Of a stretch of 64,000 nucleotides of DNA, positions 38,143 through 46,287 are shown in pieces. Position numbers and translations under genes: made by a program. How positions within the stretch are numbered: position 1 is the first letter of the stretch; every line of letters begins with the position of its first letter. The notes beneath the pieces were generated by a model. The model saw only the letters and a list, made by a program, of their open reading frames with translations, ran no database searches and had not been told where the DNA came from. Source of the DNA: Cellulophaga sp. RHA19 (lineage in GTDB: Bacteria; Bacteroidota; Bacteroidia; Flavobacteriales; Flavobacteriaceae); NCBI RefSeq assembly GCF_002813425.1, contig NZ_PHUL01000001.1, positions 3,870,756 through 3,934,755 of the forward strand, given 5' to 3'.

Positions 38143-38220
38143 GATGATTTTGATTGATGATTTTGATTGATGAACTATTTATTAATGAACTGTTGTTGAT
38201 TGATTGATTGATTGATGATT
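38143..38220. repeat. Short tandem repeats in the leader of microprotein A
   Basis: Two exact copies of the 13-mer GATGATTTTGATT (38143-38155, 38156-38168), then five TTGA tetramers (38196-38215). Transcribed from the minus strand this gives a UCAA-rich, poorly structured leader between promoter A and the start codon. Slippage here would change leader length, not the promoter spacing or the reading frame. Confidence 0.8.
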
Positions 38221-38238
38221 TGTTTTTGATTGATGATT

Positions 38239-38310
38239 CAAAAATAAAATAGTTTAAGTGTCTTTTTAGGTAATTTATGGCGAACGGTAGTATTTAAAAC
38301 CTAAACGGCA
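38239..38310 (-). promoter_or_regulatory. Promoter A with paired LytTR-like direct repeats
   Basis: On the minus strand: distal repeat TGCCGTTTAG (CCG begins at 38308), proximal repeat TACCGTTCGC (CCG at 38287), and -7 element TATTTTTG (38246 down to 38239). The repeats are 21 bp apart and the proximal one is 41 bp from the -7 element, exactly as in promoter B. This fits an activator bound to one face of the helix, just upstream of polymerase. Confidence 0.65.
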
Positions 38311-38333
38311 ATACAGGTTAACACCTTGGTTTC

Positions 38334-38468
38334 TTATACAAATAATTGTACAATAGCACCGCCTAATTTGTAGCCTACGTGGTATACTGGCACTATTGCT
38401 ATAATGCTACATATTAATAAGGCTTTAATTTGTTCTGCTTTTTTGATGATTGCTATTCTATTTTTCAT
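38334..38468 (-). CDS. 44-aa single-TM microprotein B
   Basis: Peptide of the same length as microprotein A: MKNRIAIIKKAEQIKA, a hydrophobic helix (about 16-30, LLICSIIAIVPVY), then HVGYKLGGAIVQLFV. The basic N-terminus, the single membrane helix and GY-x-x-G are shared with A, although overall identity is low. An ATG start and A-rich upstream sequence are present, and promoter B lies 44 bp upstream. Order on the minus strand is B, A, kinase, regulator. No annotated family is recognised. Confidence 0.6.
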   Translation of the reverse strand: MKNRIAIIKKAEQIKALLICSIIAIVPVYHVGYKLGGAIVQLFV

Positions 38469-38511
38469 AATACAAAAATTTAAGGTTGTTATTAGTTGTT
38501 TAATTATGATG

Positions 38512-38582
38512 TAAAGGTATAGCAGCTTATCCCTAAAAAAATCCGTTTTATGACAAACGGTAATTTAAGATTAGCGAACGGT
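38512..38582 (-). promoter_or_regulatory. Promoter B with paired LytTR-like direct repeats
   Basis: On the minus strand: distal TACCGTTCGC (CCG begins at 38581), proximal TACCGTTTGT (CCG at 38560), -7 element TACCTTTA (38519 down to 38512). Repeat period 21 bp, and 41 bp from proximal repeat to -7 element. The motif ACCGTT(C/T)G resembles sites of AlgR and other LytTR regulators. Confidence 0.65.
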
Positions 38583-38654
38583 AATTTTGAAGAATTGAAT
38601 TGAAATTGCTGTACACACAGCACATAACTAGCTATATTACAAGCAACAAACTAA

Positions 38655-39182
38655 TTATTTTTTTACTTTGGGAGGGTATTTACTTAGTGCTTTTTCTACT
38701 ATTTGCAGCAATTTAAGCTCTTTAGCTTCTGGTGTTTGGTTTTCTTTGTAGCCACTAACGCTAGTTGCTTGCCATACTAATGCATCTCTTTGTACATCTA
38801 TAAAGTCAAACGTAATTTCTCTATCTAATTGGGCTCCGCCAATTGGCAAACCAACAGACAGTCCGCCACCAATATTATTACCGCCACCACCTAAACCAAC
38901 ACCAACAGAGTTGTTTGGTGTTCCTTTATATACTTGTGCCGTAATATTAATATAAATCTCTGGTTCTTCTGCTAATTTAAACCCTTTTGTACGCATAACA
39001 TCTTCTACAGCGTTTAGCAAACGTTTGGTATCTAAATCGTTTAAACCGGTTTTCATATCCATATAAAAACCATATGTAGTGTAAGCCGTAAAGTCTAAAT
39101 CTTTATCGTAATCATAATTTACACGTATAGTGTTACAAGAGACAAACAATAAAATTAAAAGTAGAGATACGTAGCTTTTCAT
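38655..39182 (-). CDS. DUF4136-family lipoprotein
   Basis: 175-aa envelope lipoprotein from the start at 39182 (MKSYVSLLLILLFVSC, lipobox FVSC, Cys about residue 16); a start seven codons upstream would weaken the signal. The mature part begins NTIRVNYDYDKDLDFTAYTTYGFY, the DUF4136 signature, and contains a glycine-rich loop (GVGLGGGGNNIGGGLSVGLPIGG) followed by EITFDFIDVQRDALVWQATSVSG. Its function is unknown. It stands alone, with promoter B starting about 70 bp beyond its stop. Confidence 0.83.
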   Translation of the reverse strand: MKSYVSLLLILLFVSCNTIRVNYDYDKDLDFTAYTTYGFYMDMKTGLNDLDTKRLLNAVEDVMRTKGFKLAEEPEIYINITAQVYKGTPNNSVGVGLGGGGNNIGGGLSVGLPIGGAQLDREITFDFIDVQRDALVWQATSVSGYKENQTPEAKELKLLQIVEKALSKYPPKVKK

Positions 39183-39285
39183 TGGTATATATTTTAGTTG
39201 CACTTATCTAATATACGGTTTAAACAAGAGGTATAGCCTTTTAAAGTTATTAAAAAGATATGGTAACACCCTACAATTAAACAAA

Positions 39286-40287
39286 TTAATTGTTAAGCTG
39301 CTGCCATAATTTATCTTTTAACTCTTGCAAACCTTGCTGTGCTACAGAAGAAATAAACATATATGTTGCACCATCTAAGTCTCTGTCTAACTCAACACTC
39401 ATTTCTGCAATAAGTTCATCATCTAACATATCACTTTTAGAAATTACAACAAAACGTTCCTTATCTATAAGTTCTGGGTTATATCTTTTTAACTCGTCTA
39501 ACAGTATTTTATATTCTTTACCAATATCCTTACTGTCTGCAGGTATTAAAAATAATAAAGTAGCATTACGCTCTATATGTCTTAAAAAGTAATGCCCTAA
39601 GCCTTTACCTTCTGCTGCACCTTCTATAATACCAGGTATATCTGCCATTACAAAACTCTGAAAATCGCGATACTGCACAATTCCTAAGTTTGGTTTTAGC
39701 GTAGTAAACTCATAATCTGCAATTTTAGGCTTTGCAGAAGTTAACACAGATAATAAAGTAGATTTACCTGCATTAGGAAAACCAACTAAACCTACATCTG
39801 CCAATACTTTTAACTCTAGAGTTATTTGCATTTCCTCACCAGACATTCCTGGCTGTGCATATCTAGGAGTTTGGTTGGTACTAGTTTTAAAATGCCAGTT
39901 ACCACGGCCACCTAAACCACCTTTTACTAGTATTACTTCTTCTCCGTGTTCTGTAACCTCTAGTACAATTTCGTTAGTTTCTGTATCCCTAACAACTGTT
40001 CCTAGTGGCACATCCATATACACATCTTGTCCGTCTGCACCAGAACTACGGCCTTTACTACCGTGCTCACCGTGTCCGGCTTTAAAGTGTCTTTGTACCT
40101 TATAATTTAATAAAGTCCACAAGTTTTTGTTACCACGCAAAATAATATGACCACCACGGCCACCATCACCACCATCTGGACCACCTTTGGTAATATACTT
40201 TTCTCTATGCAAGTGCACAGAGCCTTTACCTCCGTTACCAGAAGAAACCGTCATCTTTACATAGTCTACAAAATTACCTTCGGTCAT
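39286..40287 (-). CDS. obg: Obg-family GTPase
   Basis: Essential ribosome-associated GTPase involved in 50S maturation and stress signalling. The 333-aa product has the glycine-rich Obg fold (about 1-158, [25 protein letters not shown]) and the G domain with G1 [10 protein letters not shown]3 DIPGIIEGA and G4 SKSD. The protein ends soon after the G domain ([11 protein letters not shown]), so the optional OCT domain is absent, as is usual in Bacteroidota. It is preceded by the HPRT-adenylate kinase gene 39 bp upstream on the same strand, probably the same operon. Confidence 0.95.
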   Translation of the reverse strand: MTEGNFVDYVKMTVSSGNGGKGSVHLHREKYITKGGPDGGDGGRGGHIILRGNKNLWTLLNYKVQRHFKAGHGEHGSKGRSSGADGQDVYMDVPLGTVVRDTETNEIVLEVTEHGEEVILVKGGLGGRGNWHFKTSTNQTPRYAQPGMSGEEMQITLELKVLADVGLVGFPNAGKSTLLSVLTSAKPKIADYEFTTLKPNLGIVQYRDFQSFVMADIPGIIEGAAEGKGLGHYFLRHIERNATLLFLIPADSKDIGKEYKILLDELKRYNPELIDKERFVVISKSDMLDDELIAEMSVELDRDLDGATYMFISSVAQQGLQELKDKLWQQLNN

Positions 40288-40326
40288 TGTTTTAGGTTAT
40301 GGAATTAATATAATAAGTGTGTAGTT

Positions 40327-41445
40327 TTATAAAGTATCTATTACTTTACTTAACCTTGTTGTAATATCTTTTATTTCTCCTATACCATCTACAGTATGGA
40401 ATTTGCCTTGCTTGTCATAGTATGCTTGTAACGGAGCAGTTTTTTGGTTGTACTCATCAAACCTATTACGAATTTTACTTTCGTCTTGGTCATCACTTCT
40501 ACCACTAACTTTACCACGTTCTAACAAACGTTGTATTAAAACTTCGTCATTTGCATCTAAAGCAATAGTTGCATCAATCTTCATATCTTTAGTAGATAAA
40601 AAGTTATCTAATGCTTCTGCTTGTGCAGTTGTTCTTGGGAAACCATCAAAAATAAATCCACTTGCATCCGGATTCTTCTCTACTTCTTCCTTTAACATAT
40701 TAATTGTTACTTCATCTGGCACCAACTCACCCTTATCTATAAAAGACTTTGCTAGTGTACCTAATTCTGTACCATTTTTTATATTGTAACGAAACACATC
40801 TCCTGTAGAAATATGTTTTAAATTGTACTGTTCTTTTAAAAAATTTGCCTGTGTGCCCTTGCCAGCTCCCGGTTTCCCGAATAGTACAAGATTTATCATA
40901 TTATTTTGATTTAGTTGATACACTTCTTTTAGGTTTCTACCAAGCTCGTTATAATCTAACCCGTAACCTACAATAAATTTATTTGGAATTTCTATACCTA
41001 CGTAATCTATATTATACTCACCACTATACACAGATGGTTTGTAAAATAAAGTAGCTATTTTAAACTCTTTAACGTTACTGTTGCTAAACATATGCACCAG
41101 CTCTTTAACAGTACGGCCAGTGTCTATAACATCTTCTAATATTATTACACTTCTACCTTCAATAGTATCAGATACATCTATTAGTGTTTCTACAATTCCT
41201 GTAGAAGACAGCCCACTGTAAGAACTTAGTCTAACAAAAGAAACCTCGCAATTGTGTTCGTATGCTTTAAGCAAATCTGCGACAAACATAAAGGAACCAT
41301 TAAGTACACCTATAAAAACCGGAACCTCATCTTTGTAATCTTCGGCAATTTTATCCGCTATATTTTTAACCGCAGCTAAAATCTGTTGCTCGGTTAAATA
41401 AGGTCTAAAATATTTGTCGTGTAGCTTAATCAATTGGATGTTCAT
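40327..41445 (-). CDS. Fused hypoxanthine phosphoribosyltransferase - adenylate kinase
   Basis: One 372-aa frame carrying two complete enzymes of purine nucleotide metabolism. Residues 1 to about 180 are an HPRT: PRPP motif VIILEDVIDTG (100-110), FIGVLNGSFMF and FIVGYGLDYNELGRNL; it would convert hypoxanthine/guanine and PRPP to IMP/GMP. Residues 183-372 are a short-type adenylate kinase with P-loop GKPGAGKGT, HISTGDVFR, GFPRTTAQAE and RLLERGKVSGRSDD, lacking the LID zinc insertion. There is almost no linker. The internal Met183 (codon at 40897-40899) lies exactly where a free adenylate kinase would start, so a separate Adk product is possible. Purine genes purK-purE are divergent next door. 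Confidence 0.93.
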   Translation of the reverse strand: MNIQLIKLHDKYFRPYLTEQQILAAVKNIADKIAEDYKDEVPVFIGVLNGSFMFVADLLKAYEHNCEVSFVRLSSYSGLSSTGIVETLIDVSDTIEGRSVIILEDVIDTGRTVKELVHMFSNSNVKEFKIATLFYKPSVYSGEYNIDYVGIEIPNKFIVGYGLDYNELGRNLKEVYQLNQNNMINLVLFGKPGAGKGTQANFLKEQYNLKHISTGDVFRYNIKNGTELGTLAKSFIDKGELVPDEVTINMLKEEVEKNPDASGFIFDGFPRTTAQAEALDNFLSTKDMKIDATIALDANDEVLIQRLLERGKVSGRSDDQDESKIRNRFDEYNQKTAPLQAYYDKQGKFHTVDGIGEIKDITTRLSKVIDTL

Positions 41446-41518
41446 TTATTAAAAGCGCAAATATACCATTTTGATTTCTCTTTTTAGGATATACAAGAGC
41501 AGTTTTAAGATTTAAGTG

Positions 41519-41526
41519 TATTTTTG
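41519..41526 (+). promoter_or_regulatory. -7 element of purKE
   Basis: TATTTTTG, 34 bp before the purK start; expected leader about 28 nt. No clear TTG is found at the -33 position (AGTTTTAAG in that area). Confidence 0.5.
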
Positions 41527-41560
41527 TTACCAAGTTAACAATACTGCAAAAATTACAAAA

Positions 41561-42715
41561 ATGAACTTTTTTTCTTCTGACTTTAAACTTGGTATCTTGG
41601 GCGGTGGCCAATTAGGTAAAATGATGCTCTATGAAACCCGTAAATTAGACATATTTACTAAAGTTTTAGAAGCTACAGATGATGCACCCTCTAGTATTGC
41701 TTGTAATGAATTTGTTAAAGGTGATATTTTAGATTTTGATACTGTTTACAATTTTGGAAAAACGGTAGATGTACTAACTATAGAAATAGAAAATGTAAAT
41801 TTATCTGCGCTTGAAAAATTAGAAAACGAAGGCAAAAAAGTATACCCACCAACAAGTGCTTTACGTGTTATACACAACAAGGCTACTCAAAAATTATTCT
41901 ACGTAGACCATAATATACCTACCGCAGATTTTCACAGATTTGCCTATACTAGCGAAATTAAAGACAGTGTAGAAAATGGCGGATTAAACTTACCATTTGT
42001 TTGGAAATGTGCTCAGTTTGGTTATGATGGTCAAGGTGTAAAAGTTGTACGTACATTAACCGATTTAGAAGATCTACCCAATGTAGAATGTATTGCAGAA
42101 GAAATGGTGCCTTTTAAAAATGAACTTGCAGTAATTGTTGCTCGCAATAGTAAAGGTGAAGTAAAAACATATCCTGTTGTAGAAATGGAGTTTCACCCAG
42201 AAGCCAACCAAGTAGAATATGTTATTTGTCCGGCTAGAATACCAGACGCTGTTGCCCAAAAAGCACAAGAAGTAGCTTTACAAGTAGCAGATAAAATTAA
42301 ACACGTTGGTTTGTTAGCTGTAGAAATGTTCCAAACTAATGAAGATGAAATATTAGTGAACGAAGTTGCTCCTAGACCACACAACAGCGGGCATTATAGT
42401 ATAGAAGCCAGCTACACTAACCAGTTTGAGCAACATATACGTGCTATACTGGGCTTGCCATTAGGTAATACAAAAAGTAAAGTTGCTGGTATTATGGTAA
42501 ATCTTGTTGGCGCAGAAGGCTATACGGGTAATGTAGTCTATAAAAATATGGAAGATATTTTAAAGCTAGAAGGTGTTACTCCGCATATTTACGGTAAAAA
42601 GGAAACAAGACCTTTTCGTAAAATGGGACACGTAACTATTGTAAATAAAGATGTAGATAAGGCTCGTAAGATAGCCGAACAAGTAAAAAATACAATTAAA
42701 GTAATAAGCGAATAA
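41561..42715 (+). CDS. purK: 5-(carboxyamino)imidazole ribonucleotide synthase
   Basis: ATP-grasp enzyme of purine synthesis: AIR + bicarbonate + ATP gives N5-CAIR. The start at 41561 (MNFFSSDFKLGILGGGQLGKMM) gives 384 aa, and the GILGGGQLGKM motif begins the family's N-terminal domain at the right distance. Upstream in-frame codons would lie across the promoter. ATP-grasp residues are visible in VWKCAQFGYDGQGVKV, CIAEEMVPFKNELAVIVAR and VNEVAPRPHNSGHYSIEA. purE follows after 3 bp, so the two form an operon and channel the unstable product. Confidence 0.95.
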   Translation: MNFFSSDFKLGILGGGQLGKMMLYETRKLDIFTKVLEATDDAPSSIACNEFVKGDILDFDTVYNFGKTVDVLTIEIENVNLSALEKLENEGKKVYPPTSALRVIHNKATQKLFYVDHNIPTADFHRFAYTSEIKDSVENGGLNLPFVWKCAQFGYDGQGVKVVRTLTDLEDLPNVECIAEEMVPFKNELAVIVARNSKGEVKTYPVVEMEFHPEANQVEYVICPARIPDAVAQKAQEVALQVADKIKHVGLLAVEMFQTNEDEILVNEVAPRPHNSGHYSIEASYTNQFEQHIRAILGLPLGNTKSKVAGIMVNLVGAEGYTGNVVYKNMEDILKLEGVTPHIYGKKETRPFRKMGHVTIVNKDVDKARKIAEQVKNTIKVISE

Positions 42716-42718
42716 ATT

Positions 42719-43210
42719 ATGAGCAAAGTAGCCGTAGTAATGGGAAGCACAAGTGACCTTCCTGTAATGCAAGACGCAATAGATATTTTAAAAGGTTTTG
42801 ATATTGAGGTAGATGTAGATATTGTTTCTGCACACCGTACACCAGAAAAATTATTCGACTTTAGTAAAAACGCACATACAAACGGTTATAGTGTTATTAT
42901 TGCAGGTGCAGGTGGCGCAGCACACCTACCAGGTATGGTTGCATCTATGTCTCCACTACCAGTAATTGGTGTTCCTGTAAAAAGTAGCAACTCTATAGAT
43001 GGTTGGGATTCTGTTTTATCAATATTACAAATGCCTGGTGGCGTACCTGTTGCAACTGTTGCTCTAAATGGCGCAAAAAACGCTGGTATTTTAGCTGCAC
43101 AAATTATTGGGTCATCTGACAAATGTGTATTGGATAAAATAATTTTTTATAAAGAAGGATTAAAGCAAAAAGTTATTGAAGGAGCAGAAAAAGTAAAAAG
43201 CATAAAGTAA
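42719..43210 (+). CDS. purE: N5-carboxyaminoimidazole ribonucleotide mutase (class I PurE)
   Basis: 163-aa enzyme that moves the carboxyl group of N5-CAIR to carbon 4 (CAIR). It has the class I signatures MGSTSDLPVM (phosphate loop), SAHRTPEKLF (catalytic His), IAGAGGAAHLPGM and GVPVKSSNSIDGWDS. It sits 3 bp after purK, the usual pairing for the two-step bacterial route. Confidence 0.96.
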   Translation: MSKVAVVMGSTSDLPVMQDAIDILKGFDIEVDVDIVSAHRTPEKLFDFSKNAHTNGYSVIIAGAGGAAHLPGMVASMSPLPVIGVPVKSSNSIDGWDSVLSILQMPGGVPVATVALNGAKNAGILAAQIIGSSDKCVLDKIIFYKEGLKQKVIEGAEKVKSIK

Positions 43211-43262
43211 TACAGCCCTTCTAAAATTTTCTCATTACCGTAATATCTTAAAATATTAAAAA

Positions 43263-45278
43263 ATGAATCCATTATTATCCCATTTTGATACTGCACCGTT
43301 TTCTCAAATTGAAAACGAGCATTTTATGCGTGCTTTTACACAAGCTATGGCAGATGCAAGAGCAGAAATAGATGCTATAACAAATAATACTAACGCTCCT
43401 ACATTTAAAAATACTATTGAGGCTTTAGATTTTGCTGGTGAGCAGTTAGACCGTATTTCTAGTGTGTTTTTTAATTTAAATTCAGCAGAAACCAATGAAG
43501 AAATACAAAAAATAGCACAGGAAGTTTCTCCTTTATTATCTGAGTTTGGTAATGATATTACTTTAAACGAAGCTTTATTTAAAAGAGTTAAAACCGTTTA
43601 TGAGCAAAAAGACAGTTTAAACCTAACTGTAGAACAACAAACATTGTTAGACAAAAGATACAAAGGGTTTAGCAGAAACGGTGCAAACTTAGCTGATGAT
43701 AAAAAAGCAAGACTTAGAGAAATAGATGCAGAATTATCTAAACTAAAACTAAAGTTTGGAGAAAATGTATTGGCAGAAACCAATAAATTTAAAATGCATT
43801 TAACTAATGAAGCAGATTTAGATGGTTTGCCAGAAGGTGAAAAAGAAGCTGCAGCACAACTAGCAAAATCTAAAGATTTAGATGGTTGGCTAATAACATT
43901 AGATTATCCTAGCTATATACCTTTTATGAAGTATGCTAAAAACAGAGAGCTTCGTAAAAAATTATCATTAGCATTTGGTAGTAAAGCGTTTAAAGGTGAT
44001 GAGTTAGACAACCAGGAAAATGTATTAAAAATAGCAAAATTACGCCACGAGCGTGCCAATTTACTTGGGTATGCAACACACGCTAATTTTGTGTTAGAAG
44101 AACGTATGGCAGAAACGCCAGAAAAAGTACATTCTTTTTTAAATGAATTATTAGAAAAAGCAAAACCAGCTGCTGAACGCGAGTTTAAACAGCTAGAAGA
44201 TTTTGCTAAAGAATTGGATGGTATAGACCAATTACAAAAATGGGATGGTGCGTATTATTCTGAAAAACTAAAGCAAAAACTTTTTAGCTTAGATGATGAA
44301 ATACTAAAACCTTACTTTAAACTAGAAAATGTAATTGCTGGTGTTTTTAAAGTAGCCGAGAAATTATTTGGTTTACAGTTTAAAGAAGTTAACAATGTAG
44401 ACAAATACCATGAAGATGTAAAAACATACGAGGTGTATGACGCAGAAAATACTTTTGTCTCTTTATTCTACGCAGATTTTCACCCAAGAGCTGGCAAGCG
44501 TGGTGGCGCTTGGATGACCTCTTACAAACCACAATATATAAAAGACGGTGTAAACGTTCGTCCACATATATCTAACGTATGCAACTTTACAAAACCTACA
44601 GATACTAAACCATCATTGTTAACTTTTAACGAGGTTACAACATTGTTTCATGAATTTGGTCACGGTTTACACGGTATGTTAGCAAACACTACGTACCCAA
44701 GTTTATCTGGCACATCTGTGTATTGGGACTTTGTAGAATTACCAAGTCAGGTTTTAGAAAACTGGTGTTATGAGAAAGAAGCTCTTGAGCTTTTTGCAAC
44801 ACATTACCAAACAGGAGAAGTTATACCTATGGAGTTGGTACAAAAAATAAAAGAATCTGCTACTTTTCAAGAAGGTATGCAAACCTTACGCCAATTAAGT
44901 TTTGGTTTATTAGATATGTCTTGGCACGGTGTAGACCCAACAAAATTTACTGATGTTAAAGCACAAGAAGATAAAGCCTTTACAGGCACAGATTTATACC
45001 CTAGCACAGCAGAAACTTGTATGAGCACTGCTTTTTCTCATATTTTTCAGGGAGGATATTCTTCTGGTTATTATAGTTATAAATGGGCCGAAGTTTTAGA
45101 TGCAGACGCATTTGCTTACTTTAAAGAAGAAGGAATTTTTAACAAAAACGTAGCTACTAAATTTAAAGATAATGTATTGTCTAAAGGAGGTACAGAAAAC
45201 CCAATGGTTTTATACAAACGTTTTAGAGGTGCAGAACCAAAAGTTGAAGCTCTACTAGAAAGAGCGGGATTATTGTAG
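43263..45278 (+). CDS. M3-family oligopeptidase / dipeptidyl carboxypeptidase
   Basis: 671-aa zinc metallopeptidase of the thimet oligopeptidase/Dcp family. There is no signal peptide, so it is predicted to act in the cytoplasm on short peptides. The zinc site is H463-E-F-G-H467 in TLFHEFGHGLHGML, with the downstream Glu ligand in ELPSQVLENW, and the C-terminal YSYKWAEVLDADAF region typical of the family. The length fits Dcp-type enzymes. Whether it cleaves internal bonds or releases dipeptides cannot be decided from sequence. It starts 52 bp after purE and is followed by a strong terminator. Confidence 0.92.
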   Translation: MNPLLSHFDTAPFSQIENEHFMRAFTQAMADARAEIDAITNNTNAPTFKNTIEALDFAGEQLDRISSVFFNLNSAETNEEIQKIAQEVSPLLSEFGNDITLNEALFKRVKTVYEQKDSLNLTVEQQTLLDKRYKGFSRNGANLADDKKARLREIDAELSKLKLKFGENVLAETNKFKMHLTNEADLDGLPEGEKEAAAQLAKSKDLDGWLITLDYPSYIPFMKYAKNRELRKKLSLAFGSKAFKGDELDNQENVLKIAKLRHERANLLGYATHANFVLEERMAETPEKVHSFLNELLEKAKPAAEREFKQLEDFAKELDGIDQLQKWDGAYYSEKLKQKLFSLDDEILKPYFKLENVIAGVFKVAEKLFGLQFKEVNNVDKYHEDVKTYEVYDAENTFVSLFYADFHPRAGKRGGAWMTSYKPQYIKDGVNVRPHISNVCNFTKPTDTKPSLLTFNEVTTLFHEFGHGLHGMLANTTYPSLSGTSVYWDFVELPSQVLENWCYEKEALELFATHYQTGEVIPMELVQKIKESATFQEGMQTLRQLSFGLLDMSWHGVDPTKFTDVKAQEDKAFTGTDLYPSTAETCMSTAFSHIFQGGYSSGYYSYKWAEVLDADAFAYFKEEGIFNKNVATKFKDNVLSKGGTENPMVLYKRFRGAEPKVEALLERAGLL

Positions 45279-45300
45279 ATTACAATAAAATTTAAACATA

Positions 45301-45340
45301 AAAACCAGGATAATAATTTACTTATTATCCTGGTTTTTTA
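45301..45340. terminator. Bidirectional terminator between M3 peptidase and DUF4494 genes
   Basis: Perfect 16-bp stem AAAACCAGGATAATAA/TTATTATCCTGGTTTT with loop TTTAC and flanking A/T runs, between convergent genes. Confidence 0.92.
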
Positions 45341-45362
45341 TTTTAGTAAGAGTACTTACTCT

Positions 45363-45944
45363 CTATTCTTCTTCATCTAAATCTACCTCTGCACTAACAA
45401 GCGCTAACGCTTCATCCTCTAAAATTTCTTTAGCCTCTTCTGTTTCTTCTACCTCAGGAACAGAATCTTTTATTTCGTTAAATTTATGAATACGATCTAA
45501 CTCTCCTTCTTCACCAGAGAAATAAGGAAAAACATCCATAATTGGTGACTCTGTAATAGCTGGTATGGTATAATCTCCCATAGTATCTTTCATTACAGCA
45601 ACGGTATTATCATATGCTTCTTTAACATCGTTAGCTTGTACTAATAAGTACATATTTGTTTTACGCTCTTTACCACTTTCTTCATCAAAAGCAATTAAAG
45701 AAACTTTACTTTTAAACCAACGATCTGTGTTTTCAAAAGGATGAATTTCTGCAAAATTAGCAACCTTAATGTTTGTTATTTTAAACTCATCACTAATGTA
45801 AGCTTTCATCTCCTCATTAATTCTAGTTTCTGCCTCCGTATAAGAAATAGCATCTACCAAATAAGGTTCTGTTGTTACTTTTTGAGCTCCAGTGTCGCTC
45901 ATTTTTCTATATTTTACCTTGCATTCGTACCAAGTTGCGCTCAT
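45363..45944 (-). CDS. DUF4494-family protein
   Basis: 193-aa cytoplasmic protein from the start at 45944 (MSATWYECKVKYRKM); nine more codons upstream are open, but MSATWYECKV is the typical family start. The conserved part (about 1-150) contains EPYLVDAISYTEAETRI, NIKVANFAEIHPFEN and WFKSKVSLIAFDEESGKE. The tail is very acidic (VEETEEAKEILEDEALALV..DLDEEE). Function unknown; the family is restricted to Bacteroidota. Confidence 0.85.
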   Translation of the reverse strand: MSATWYECKVKYRKMSDTGAQKVTTEPYLVDAISYTEAETRINEEMKAYISDEFKITNIKVANFAEIHPFENTDRWFKSKVSLIAFDEESGKERKTNMYLLVQANDVKEAYDNTVAVMKDTMGDYTIPAITESPIMDVFPYFSGEEGELDRIHKFNEIKDSVPEVEETEEAKEILEDEALALVSAEVDLDEEE

Positions 45945-46168
45945 AATTTTTCCTGTTTTTTGGGAAGCCAAATATAACCGTTACATAAAAAATTAGACTG
46001 CTATTATAAAAATAGATATTCACAATTTAAAATTAAAAAACATAGCACACTTATAACAAGGTAGTTGAATTTAAAACTTCTAATATTAATCTATTTTTTA
46101 ACTCCTAAACTTCACTTAAATAAATCATAACACATCTTAAAATAGCCGTGTTATTTACCGCTTAATTG

Positions 46169-46287
46169 TATTTTTGTAGCTCACAATTTACACGCCGCTA
46201 AGCACGTGTAATTAATAGGTCTTTAGTACGACAAAATAAAGTCCAAAAACTGTTACTTTCTTAAAATAGCAGCAAAAAATTAAAAAA
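46169..46287 (+). promoter_or_regulatory. Promoter and structured leader of the luciferase-like oxidoreductase gene
   Basis: TATTTTTG (46169-46176) predicts a transcript with a leader of about 100 nt. It contains two consecutive hairpins: TTACACG/CGTGTAA (46188-46211, 10-nt loop) and GGTCTTTA/TAAAGTCC with one mismatch (46218-46244). No known riboswitch class is recognised. The interval 45945-46168 is AT-rich without visible genes. Confidence 0.45.

Noticed and set aside
38143..38220. Repeat tract as a CRISPR array or origin iterons
   Set aside because: Units are 4 or 13 bp without spacers, lie in a transcribed leader, and there is no replication or cas gene nearby.
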